The notes under the pieces are model-generated. The model saw nothing but the letters and a program-made list of their open reading frames with translations, did no database searches and was not told the origin of the DNA. A stretch of DNA of 64,000 nucleotides from Mucilaginibacter gracilis (GTDB taxonomy: Bacteria; Bacteroidota; Bacteroidia; Sphingobacteriales; Sphingobacteriaceae): the NCBI RefSeq assembly GCF_003633615.1, contig NZ_RBKU01000001.1:4464001-4528000 (forward strand), written 5' to 3'. Position 1 is the stretch's first letter; each line of letters begins with the position of its first letter. This document shows, in pieces, positions 17,369-23,532 of this stretch. The position numbers were made by a program, and so were the translations under genes.

Positions 17369-17400
17369 AAAAAGGGTGATAGCCGAGCGGCATCACCCTT
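17369..17400 (-). terminator. Intrinsic terminator of the 32-residue membrane-peptide gene
   Basis: AAGGGTGAT (17372-17380) pairs with ATCACCCTT (17392-17400), with a nested GCC/GGC inside. On the minus strand the stem is followed by TTTTTGTTTT, so it stops leftward transcription from 17,525. Confidence 0.8.
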
Positions 17401-17426
17401 AGGTTACAATTCAGGTTTATAATTGG

Positions 17427-17525
17427 TTAGATTATATAGTTAACAATAGCGGCTATGCCAATTATTGCTATAATGAAGCCTTGTAACTTTTGTTCGAATG
17501 TCAGGTTGCTTGATAATGTTTTCAT
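17427..17525 (-). CDS. 32-residue single-span membrane peptide
   Basis: The peptide begins MKTLSSNLTFEQKLQG and continues FIIAIIGIAAIVNYII: a polar N-terminal half and one transmembrane helix running to the C-terminus. Length alone would not support it, but the transcription signals do. On the minus strand TTG (17573-17571), a 19-bp spacer and TAGATTTG (17551-17544) form a consensus promoter, and a strong terminator follows 27 bases after the stop. It is thus a complete monocistronic unit too short for normal gene finders. No family is recognised. Confidence 0.7.
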   Translation of the reverse strand: MKTLSSNLTFEQKLQGFIIAIIGIAAIVNYII

Positions 17526-17543
17526 TTTAATTAAAGGGTTAGT

Positions 17544-17573
17544 CAAATCTATTATAATAAAACACTGTTACAA
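17544..17573 (-). promoter_or_regulatory. Consensus promoter of the 32-residue peptide gene
   Basis: TTG, 19 bp, TAGATTTG on the minus strand. The predicted start of transcription is about 12 nt before the ATG. Confidence 0.65.
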
Positions 17574-17910
17574 TGGGTGCAATGCACTTTTATTATTATT
17601 AAAGTAACAAGGTAATTACATTAATTACTGTTTAAAAGTTTAGTTTTTTCAGTGTTATTTTGGCAAAAAAAACCTTATATTTTTATAACTGCATAATTTA
17701 AAAAGCAGCCAAAAAACGTCCCAAATTCAATTTAAACACACAAATTCTGCGCAAAATGCCTGGTGGGTAATAAACACCTATAAATCAAACATTTTTCGGG
17801 GTATTAAAAACAGAAAAATAATTGGCGTACAATTTAAAAACAAGCTAAGCTTACACCACTCACATCAAAAAGTAATATTATGGTTTGGCGCAACAAAAAA
17901 GTACTTTAAA
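17574..17910. other. AT-rich intergenic region
   Basis: No reading frame, hairpin or repeat of note between the promoter of the small peptide gene and the glycosyltransferase. A TATATTTAG word near 17,915-17,923 may be the -7 box of the latter. Confidence 0.4.
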
Positions 17911-17942
17911 ACCTTATATTTAGCATGTTAACCTATTATGCC

Positions 17943-18545
17943 ATGAAAAAAAGCGCCATCATTATTTTTATAAAAAACCCCGACTTGGGCCGGGTGAAAA
18001 AACGGCTCGCTAAAACAGTTGGCGATGATAAAGCGCTTGAAGTTTATAGGCAGATGCTTAGTCATGCCCAACTTATCACCAAAACATTAAGTACTGATAA
18101 GTTTTTATACTATGACAGAGCGGTAGATAAAAACGACAACTGGCCAAACGATATTTATATTAAGAAAAAGCAGGTAGGTTTAGATATGCACCAGCGCATT
18201 GCCAACGCATTTGCTGAGGTATTTAAGTTAGGTTACCAACATGTAATTATTATAGGTAGTGATTGCCTTGAATTGGATGAACGCATTATTAGGTTAGCAT
18301 TTAGGCAACTGGAACATTTTGACAGTGCGCTTGGCCCCACTAAAGATGGTGGCTTTTATCTGCTTGGAATGAATGGATTTTACCCCGAGGTATTTAAAGC
18401 GAAAGGCTGGGGAAGCCCCAATTTAAGTGTAGAAATATTAAAAATAATTCAGCATTTAAATAAAACCTGCTTCACACTTTCTGAACTGGCGGGCATAGTA
18501 ACTGTTGAAGATTTGAATGGAAATATAAATATTTTAGTTAGATAA
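17943..18545 (+). CDS. DUF2064/TIGR04282 family glycosyltransferase-like protein
   Basis: 200 residues from ATG at 17943; an upstream in-frame ATG at 17925 lies almost on the -7 box and is less likely. It opens with IIIFIKNPDLGRVKKRLAKTVG, the GT-A nucleotide-binding block of this family, followed by IIIGSDCLELDE (metal-binding Asp) and ALGPTKDGGFYLLGMN. Relatives are annotated as arsenosugar biosynthesis transferases, but the activity is not tested for most members. Its stop codon lies inside an 18-bp perfect palindrome (18542-18559). Before the transposon inserted it would have been followed by mnmA. Confidence 0.85.
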   Translation: MKKSAIIIFIKNPDLGRVKKRLAKTVGDDKALEVYRQMLSHAQLITKTLSTDKFLYYDRAVDKNDNWPNDIYIKKKQVGLDMHQRIANAFAEVFKLGYQHVIIIGSDCLELDERIIRLAFRQLEHFDSALGPTKDGGFYLLGMNGFYPEVFKAKGWGSPNLSVEILKIIQHLNKTCFTLSELAGIVTVEDLNGNINILVR

Positions 18546-18593
18546 CTTATATAAGTTATTGATAAACAATGCCTATTTCTTTGTAGTTAATGC

Positions 18594-18602
18594 TTGTGCC
18601 CG
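18594..18602. repeat. Left 9-bp target-site duplication
   Basis: TTGTGCCCG directly abuts the left inverted repeat of the transposon and is repeated exactly at 22104-22112. Confidence 0.95.
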
Positions 18603-18623
18603 ACCCGTTGGCGGAATTAATTT
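18603..18623 (+). repeat. Left terminal inverted repeat
   Basis: Starts ACCCGTTGGCGG; identical to the reverse complement of 22083-22103 over all 21 positions. Confidence 0.95.
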
Positions 18624-18641
18624 CTTAAAAAGATAATGTTT

Positions 18642-18668
18642 AAAAGCGGCCAATAGAGCCGCTTTTTT
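18642..18668 (+). terminator. Insulating terminator inside the left end
   Basis: AAAAGCGGC (18642-18650), a 7-nt loop and GCCGCTTTTTT (18658-18668) form a strong rightward terminator only 18 bp inside the element and upstream of its first promoter. It would block transcripts entering from the glycosyltransferase gene. Confidence 0.85.
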
Positions 18669-18683
18669 GTTGAAAACTTTTGA

Positions 18684-18714
18684 TTGACAAAAATAATAAT
18701 TGTTATTACTTTTG
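18684..18714 (+). promoter_or_regulatory. Promoter of the first passenger gene
   Basis: TTG (18684-18686), a 20-bp spacer and TACTTTTG (18707-18714) match the Bacteroidota consensus and fix the start of the next gene at 18730 instead of the longer frame from 18700. Confidence 0.65.
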
Positions 18715-18729
18715 AATAAATTTAATAAC

Positions 18730-19206
18730 ATGGCTAATATTAATCAGTTATCAAATGCAGTAATTCAGGCTACCGAAAAAGAACTTGAAAAAGATCCGGT
18801 AGCTAAAGAAATTGCAGAAATCATCGATGAGATAGCTGTTAAAAAGTCGGAGATAACGGACTTAGAAGCCAAGCTCCATGTTGCCAAAGGTAAAAGACCT
18901 GACGTGCAAATAAAATGGCGCGAATCTATCAAATGGTGCTTAGATATTGATTCTGAAAACCCTCGTTACTTTATTAAAAATGCCGCTGGGGTTTACAAGT
19001 GTATCGCCTTTAAGCACACCATTGATATTACCGCAGAAATCAAAACTAAAATAACCGTTACCCTATCCTCTCTCTTTAAAGATAAACAGATTGGGCGTGT
19101 TATGCATAATGGTGTTTATTACTATGGAATAAAAGAATTTTTCAAAGATGGATTAGAAGAACTAAAAGATAATTATGTATCAAACCTTGATAAATTGATA
19201 TTGTAG
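18730..19206 (+). CDS. Transposon passenger: coiled-coil plus winged-helix-like protein
   Basis: 158 residues from MANINQLSN. Residues about 10-58 are a charged heptad-like helix (EKELEKDPVAKEIAEIIDEI, then KKSEITDLEAKLHVAKG), probably a coiled coil. The C-terminal part has the look of a winged helix: a helix with TVTLSSLFKDKQIGRV followed by a beta wing HNGVYYYGIKEFF. This suggests a dimeric DNA-binding protein. I do not recognise a named family. It has its own promoter and a terminator after it, so it is a separate unit placed before the transposase; a role in controlling the element is inference. Confidence 0.7.
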   Translation: MANINQLSNAVIQATEKELEKDPVAKEIAEIIDEIAVKKSEITDLEAKLHVAKGKRPDVQIKWRESIKWCLDIDSENPRYFIKNAAGVYKCIAFKHTIDITAEIKTKITVTLSSLFKDKQIGRVMHNGVYYYGIKEFFKDGLEELKDNYVSNLDKLIL

Positions 19207-19216
19207 CTATTAAATA

Positions 19217-19255
19217 GAAAAGCCCTCATAGTTTGGCGACGCAGAGGGGCTTTTC
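19217..19255 (+). terminator. Terminator between passenger gene and transposase
   Basis: GAAAAGCCC (19217-19225) pairs with GGGCTTTTC (19247-19255); the paired TTTT forms the tail. Confidence 0.65.
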
Positions 19256-19345
19256 AAGAAGTTAAACAACTAAACGAATAATTCCGTTCGGCTATCTTTC
19301 TTACCTCAAAAGTAAGGAAAGTTTTGGCTACGGGCAAAATTTTCA

Positions 19346-20269
19346 ATGCATTCTATTAAGTCAAATTTCGACAAGATATTATGCGTTCTAAGACAGGTCT
19401 TAGGCGAAGACTCTCCTATTTTTAAAAAACAAGTTAAACCTGGCCCTAAAACTACTTTCTCTGATATTGAAATAATTGCGCTGGCTTGTACGGCAGAAAG
19501 TATGGGCCATACCAGCGAAAACTATTTCTTCGCCCTACTTAGCAAAAAAGATTTTCCAGGTCTTCTTAGCAGACGACAATACAACGATAGAAGGCGAAAG
19601 CTAAAAGTTCAGATAGAGGAAGTACGAAAACAAGTACTTTCGCAGATCGTCACCGCTCAACAGGTTTTCATAGTCGATTCTATGCCTTTAAGACTATGTA
19701 GGTTCGCTCGAAAGAATTGGGTTAAGATTGGTGCCCAACATCATTACATTAAGCCTAACGTAGGCTATTGCGCTTCGCAGGACGAATATTACTTCGGATA
19801 TAAGTTACACGCTGTATGTTCCTTTGAGGGCGCTGTCCAGTTTTTTGATGTTACTCCGGCATCATATCACGATGTTAACTATTTAGATAGTATTGGCGAA
19901 AGATTTAATGAAACCCGAAAAAATAACAAAGATTATATCCGACTCATTGCAGACAAAGGATATACCAGCCAGTCTTATAAAAAAACACTAAAGGAAGAAT
20001 CTAAAATTAGCCTCCTTTACGATTCTAAAGCAAATGCGAAAATAGAAAACATCTCATTTATCCCAGAGCCATACAGAAATAAACGTAAAAGGATTGAAAC
20101 TGTATTTTCACAACTTGCAGATCAGTTTAGAATACAGCAAAATTATGCTAAAACACTGGTAGCCTACTTTACCAGGATATGGTCAAAACTATTGTCTATG
20201 ACTATCCTAAATTACATTAACCAAAAAACCAATAAGCCGGTTAGTAAAATTAAATATGCATTGATGTAA
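19346..20269 (+). CDS. IS982 family transposase
   Basis: 307 residues, the normal length for IS982. The N-terminal block FSDIEIIALACTAESMGHTSENYFF and the SRRQYNDRRRKL block are family-specific. The DDE catalytic residues are visible: Asp in FIVDSMPLRLC near 112, Asp in IRLIADKGYTS near 205, and Glu in KRIETVFSQLADQF near 253. The frame is intact, so the enzyme is probably active. It catalyses cut-and-paste or copy-type movement of the element whose ends are at 18,603 and 22,103. A weak or absent promoter just upstream fits low expression. Confidence 0.93.
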   Translation: MHSIKSNFDKILCVLRQVLGEDSPIFKKQVKPGPKTTFSDIEIIALACTAESMGHTSENYFFALLSKKDFPGLLSRRQYNDRRRKLKVQIEEVRKQVLSQIVTAQQVFIVDSMPLRLCRFARKNWVKIGAQHHYIKPNVGYCASQDEYYFGYKLHAVCSFEGAVQFFDVTPASYHDVNYLDSIGERFNETRKNNKDYIRLIADKGYTSQSYKKTLKEESKISLLYDSKANAKIENISFIPEPYRNKRKRIETVFSQLADQFRIQQNYAKTLVAYFTRIWSKLLSMTILNYINQKTNKPVSKIKYALM

Positions 20270-20299
20270 TCTATTTAAGAAATTGATTACCTTTAAAGT

Positions 20300-20506
20300 A
20301 TGAGTACTAAAATTGAAAATTACCACGGAGAGGATTTTATTGAAATAATAGGCAATGACCCTATAAATCTTGTTTTCAAGCTAAAAGATGGTGTGGAATA
20401 TCGATGGATCACACCAAGCGCTCTCCTTCTTTCTATCGATGGCAATAAATCAGGAGAAAGGGTAAGTATACCTATACCATGCGCGGATGCTCAAAAATCT
20501 CAATAA
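20300..20506 (+). CDS. Transposon passenger: 68-residue protein of unknown function
   Basis: A small beta-rich acidic protein (IENYHGEDFIEIIGNDPINLV, then a VEYRWITPSALLLSI stretch). It begins 30 bp after the transposase stop and so may be co-transcribed with it. Its last 35 bp overlap, tail to tail, the end of the gene on the other strand. No family recognised; codon use resembles the rest of the element. Confidence 0.5.
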   Translation: MSTKIENYHGEDFIEIIGNDPINLVFKLKDGVEYRWITPSALLLSIDGNKSGERVSIPIPCADAQKSQ

Positions 20507-20756
20507 ATAAGTTAACACAATCTTCCCTGACATTTTCAGGGATTGCATCGAAATAATTTTTATTAAATTCGAAAAAAACCATCCCGTTGCTAACTCCCAA
20601 TACTATATATTCGATTAAGGATATATATATATTTTTATGCTGATTATTGACTTCCATAAAAAAGTCAACATGCTCTAATTCTAACTTTCTTAATTCAGCT
20701 TCAAATTTCTTCTTTCTTGAATAAAAGTCTTCTGTTACATAATAGAATAGAGGCAT
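20472..20756 (-). CDS. Transposon passenger: 94-residue protein of unknown function
   Basis: Only leftward gene of the element. The sequence (MPLFYYVTEDFYSRKKKFEAELRK at the start, later YISLIEYIVLGVSNGMVFFEF) has a normal amino-acid composition with a helical N-terminal half and looks like a real cytoplasmic protein, not a shadow frame. A TACTTTAG box lies upstream on the minus strand (20778-20771). It overlaps the 68-residue gene tail to tail by 35 bp. No family recognised. Confidence 0.5.
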   Translation of the reverse strand: MPLFYYVTEDFYSRKKKFEAELRKLELEHVDFFMEVNNQHKNIYISLIEYIVLGVSNGMVFFEFNKNYFDAIPENVREDCVNLFIEIFEHPRMV

Positions 20757-20812
20757 AGGTTATTTTTCCTCTAAAGTATAAAAATACCCGTGTAAATTCA
20801 CCTGGCGTTTTA

Positions 20813-20820
20813 TATATTTG
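20813..20820 (+). promoter_or_regulatory. -7 box in front of the candidate RNA
   Basis: TATATTTG matches TAnnTTTG exactly; no TTG is found at the right distance upstream. Transcription would begin near 20,827. Confidence 0.35.
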
Positions 20821-20826
20821 GTTAAT

Positions 20827-20984
20827 TATTTATTAGCGAACTCGTTCAGGGCAGCGAAACGACCAAATTCAACCCGAACTATACGAGCCGAGAACTGCCA
20901 TACGCGATAGCGTGGGGATTATCACTCGTATATAGGCGCTTGGTCGTGCCTGCTGTCCGGTGAGGCCCCACGCTTCTTTTTTTT
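20827..20984 (+). ncRNA. Candidate pseudoknotted RNA ending in a T8 terminator
   Basis: Three long complementary pairs interlock. CGACCAA (20860-20866) pairs with TTGGTCG (20940-20946); inside it TATACGAG (20880-20887) pairs with CTCGTATA (20925-20932); and GCGTGGGG (20910-20917), in the loop of the latter, pairs outside both with CCCCACGC (20966-20973), making a pseudoknot. Eight T residues (20977-20984) follow. A competing hairpin ACGC-GATA-GCGT (20902-20913) and alternative partners downstream (TGGGGC 20997-21002, TATGGCA 21003-21009) suggest switching. It may be a free RNA or an attenuator of the RDD gene 43 bp downstream. Confidence 0.5.
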
Positions 20985-21026
20985 AATCCGCCAGACTGGG
21001 GCTATGGCAACATAAACCTTTTCACA

Positions 21027-21743
21027 ATGCACCCTGCTGGCATCTATCGAAGATTTGCTAACCTTTTTATTGACAACTTAATTTTATTATATGCTATATG
21101 CCCGCTGGTAATAGAATGCATATTTAAAATAGATCCGATTTATGAAGATATTTATAAATCAGAAAAGTACTTTTCTCTACAAATATTCTGCTATTGCTCT
21201 TTTGGGTATTACACCCTGATGGAATATTTTACTGGCTATACCGTAGGTAAACTCTTAACAAGAACAAAAGTGGCCATGAGCGATGGATCCACTCCTAAAA
21301 TCTTAAATATTTTACTTAGGTCTATTCTTCGCCTTATTCCATTAGAGCAATTTACTTTCTTTGGGAGAGAAGGCTTCCATGACTCGGCATCCGGAACCAT
21401 AGTTATACCTTCTTCATTTAAATACACACAACCATCACCTGATATTGTAGTAACAAAGAAACCACAAAAATATAATTCAATTACCTTTAAATCAATATTT
21501 AACTCAATGGCTTCAAAATTTGAGTTAAACAAAAAAAAGATCTCATACGTATTCTACGCGATCTTAATATTACTTATTACAATGAACCCTAATCCAAAAC
21601 AGTTTAAAGAATATCTTGGCTTTTCAGATGGCATTCTATCACGTAAGTATAACTTTTTTGTATGTAGTATATACGTACAAAGGTACTATGATTCTTCTTC
21701 AACTTATTTTGCTATCGCCGGTAACTTTATTAAAGTAGATTAA
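21027..21743 (+). CDS. Transposon passenger: RDD family membrane protein
   Basis: 238 residues. The N-terminus has the RDD pattern (AGIYRRFANLFIDNLILLYAI, Arg and paired Asp residues in and near the first helix), a second helix near 52-68, the GKLLTRTKVAMSDGSTP block, and a further hydrophobic segment near 172-190. The C-terminal 50 residues (NPKQFKEYLGFSDG, then a YNFFVCSIYVQRYY stretch and IAGNFIKVD) resemble the DUF4359-like tail found in Bacteroidota envelope proteins. RDD proteins are proposed transporters or ion antiporters; the function here is unknown. It lies two bases before the next frame, so the two form a pair. Confidence 0.75.
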   Translation: MHPAGIYRRFANLFIDNLILLYAICPLVIECIFKIDPIYEDIYKSEKYFSLQIFCYCSFGYYTLMEYFTGYTVGKLLTRTKVAMSDGSTPKILNILLRSILRLIPLEQFTFFGREGFHDSASGTIVIPSSFKYTQPSPDIVVTKKPQKYNSITFKSIFNSMASKFELNKKKISYVFYAILILLITMNPNPKQFKEYLGFSDGILSRKYNFFVCSIYVQRYYDSSSTYFAIAGNFIKVD

Positions 21744-21745
21744 GA

Positions 21746-22089
21746 ATGAAGCGTACATTATCAATTATTTCATACCACTTGATCTGGTTTGGATATTATA
21801 CAACATCATTGCTTTTTATTTACCTAACATTTTGGCATCACTCAGTAAATATGATTGGCGTTTTTTTTCTTACATAGTTTGTGGAATGCCATTTGTTATT
21901 TCACAGTCTTTTATTGATCGATACTATGGAAAGAATAAAAAAAAGCACTCTAATATTTGGGCTATAATTACTTTGTTTTTGGGGGTAATCTATTTATATA
22001 GTGCTCTTATTGCGGTTTTTGGACTATATTTATTTGCAGCAGGGGTGCTAAATTTTTGTATATCTTTATCTCTAATAAAATTAAATTAA
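21746..22089 (+). CDS. Transposon passenger: small membrane protein split by a -1 frameshift
   Basis: The frame from ATG 21746 (MKRTLSIISYHLIWFGYYTT...) stops at a TAG after 43 codons, while a second frame continues as SYIVCGMPFVIS... to 22089. Together they give about 113 residues with three or four transmembrane helices. The junction is an eight-T run (21861-21868), where the zero-frame codons TTT TTT preceded by T form a classic -1 slippery heptamer. It may be programmed slippage, a real mutation or a read error. The stop codon lies inside the right inverted repeat. Confidence 0.5.
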
Positions 22090-22103
22090 TTCCGCCAACG
22101 GGT
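22083..22103 (-). repeat. Right terminal inverted repeat
   Basis: Exact 21-bp inverted copy of 18603-18623, ending CCGCCAACGGGT. It contains the stop codon of the last passenger gene. Confidence 0.95.
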
Positions 22104-22112
22104 TTGTGCCCG
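22104..22112. repeat. Right 9-bp target-site duplication
   Basis: TTGTGCCCG, identical to 18594-18602 and directly abutting the right inverted repeat. Confidence 0.95.
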
Positions 22113-22210
22113 GCCTTAACCAAAAAACTCCCCCTTGTTTACGATGTATAAGCACCGTTCTCTTTACCTTTAACTGACTAAGGCATACCCTATTTGTTTT
22201 ATTTAATAAC

Positions 22211-22218
22211 TACTTTTG
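22211..22218 (+). promoter_or_regulatory. -7 box of the mnmA promoter
   Basis: TACTTTTG lies 12 bases before the ATG at 22231. A TTTG at 22193-22196 is too close to be a standard -33 element. Confidence 0.4.
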
Positions 22219-22230
22219 CACCCTATAACA

Positions 22231-23319
22231 ATGAGCAAGCACGGTAGAATATTAGTGGCCATGAGTGGCGGGGTTGATAGTTCGGTAGCGGCAGTGATGC
22301 TGCACGAGCAAGGGTATGAGGTGATTGGTTTAACCATGAAAACGTGGGACTATGCTTCGTCGGGCACTAACACCAAAGAAACCGGCTGTTGCAGTTTAGA
22401 TAGTATTAACGATGCCCGTGCCCTTGCTGTTGGGTATGGTTTTCCGCATTATATATTAGATATACGCAGCGAGTTTGGCGATTTTGTAATTGATAACTTT
22501 GTTGACGAATACCTTGCCGGGCGCACACCAAACCCTTGTGTGCTGTGTAACACCCATATTAAATGGGAAGCACTATTAAAACGTGCCGATAAATTGGATT
22601 GCGAATTTATTGCTACCGGGCACTATGCCAACATTAGGCAGCACGATAACGGGCGCCATGTAATATCAAAGGGCCTGGATCAAAATAAAGATCAATCGTA
22701 TGTGCTTTGGGGTGTATCACAACAAAACCTGGCCCGCACCAAATTCCCGCTGGGTAGTTTTGCCAAGGCCGAGATACGCCAAATGGCTAAAGATATGGGC
22801 CAGCTTGAATTAGCCAATAAAAGCGAAAGCTACGAAATATGCTTTGTGCCCGATAACGACTACAGAGCCTTTTTAAGACACAAAGTTGGCGACCTTGAAG
22901 AAAGAGTAGCCGGTGGCAATTATATACTTACCGATGGCACCGTTGTGGGCAAACATCAGGGCTACCCCTTTTATACCATAGGGCAACGTAAAGGTTTGGG
23001 CATTGCCTTGGGGCAACCTATGTTTGTTACGCAAATTATGCCCGAAAGCAACACCGTTGTTTTAGGTACCGCCGACGAACTGGAACGTAAAGAAGCCTGG
23101 GTGCGTAACCTTAATTTAATTAAATACGCCAGCATTGCCGAACCCATTGAAGCCATTACCAAAATACGCTACAAAGACGCCGGTATGTTAAGTAATATAG
23201 TACAAATTGGCGACCACATGAAGGTTGATTTTCATCATTCCGTTTCGGGTATTGCACCGGGGCAATCGGCAGTGTTTTACGAGGGTGATGATCTTTTAGG
23301 CGGCGGGTTTTTGATATAG
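22231..23319 (+). CDS. mnmA: tRNA-uridine 2-sulfurtransferase
   Basis: 362 residues from MSKHGRILV. It adds sulfur to C2 of the wobble uridine in tRNA-Lys, -Glu and -Gln. The ATP-binding PP-loop SGGVDSS is at 12-18; the catalytic cysteines are in NPCVLCN near 103 and YEICFVP near 205; the family block HQGYPFYTIGQRKGLG lies near 245. An in-frame codon five residues upstream is rejected because it lies next to the -7 box. It now stands downstream of the transposon, which inserted about 120 bp before it. Confidence 0.95.
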   Translation: MSKHGRILVAMSGGVDSSVAAVMLHEQGYEVIGLTMKTWDYASSGTNTKETGCCSLDSINDARALAVGYGFPHYILDIRSEFGDFVIDNFVDEYLAGRTPNPCVLCNTHIKWEALLKRADKLDCEFIATGHYANIRQHDNGRHVISKGLDQNKDQSYVLWGVSQQNLARTKFPLGSFAKAEIRQMAKDMGQLELANKSESYEICFVPDNDYRAFLRHKVGDLEERVAGGNYILTDGTVVGKHQGYPFYTIGQRKGLGIALGQPMFVTQIMPESNTVVLGTADELERKEAWVRNLNLIKYASIAEPIEAITKIRYKDAGMLSNIVQIGDHMKVDFHHSVSGIAPGQSAVFYEGDDLLGGGFLI

Positions 23320-23325
23320 TTATTG

Positions 23326-23440
23326 AACTATTTTTAGTTATTTGTTTACTGAGTTATTGGTTATTGAGGTTAATAAATCAATCATTTACCAAGTAATTAC
23401 TTAATAACCAAATAACTTAATAACTAACAAGCAACTCAAT
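23326..23440. repeat. Intergenic shuffled-word repeat, copy A2
   Basis: The mnmA-topA gap is made of the same words as 6545-6690. GTTATTGGTTATTGAG (23353-23368) faces CTTAATAACCAAATAAC (23400-23416) as an inverted repeat with one mismatch and one extra base. Confidence 0.6.
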
Positions 23441-23532
23441 ACCCCTATAACGTTATACCTATCCTCACATAAGCAAAACTAAAGTTTGTGTTTCGCGTAC
23501 TTTATGCTTTATTTGCAGAAAAAAATTGTTGA

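Larger units (their letters stand above)
18603..22103. mobile_element. 3,501-bp IS982-type transposon with passenger genes
   Basis: Perfect 21-bp inverted repeats at 18603-18623 and 22083-22103 bound the element, and a perfect 9-bp duplication abuts each end. It holds an IS982-family transposase, a winged-helix-like gene, two small unknown genes, an RDD membrane protein, a frameshifted membrane protein and a candidate RNA. I saw no closer inverted repeat pair around the transposase (19,257-19,345 and 20,270-20,299), so the outer repeats are probably its own. The termini beginning ACCCG fit my recollection of IS982 ends starting with AC. The genes inside look more AT-rich than their neighbours, in line with transfer. 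Confidence 0.85.
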
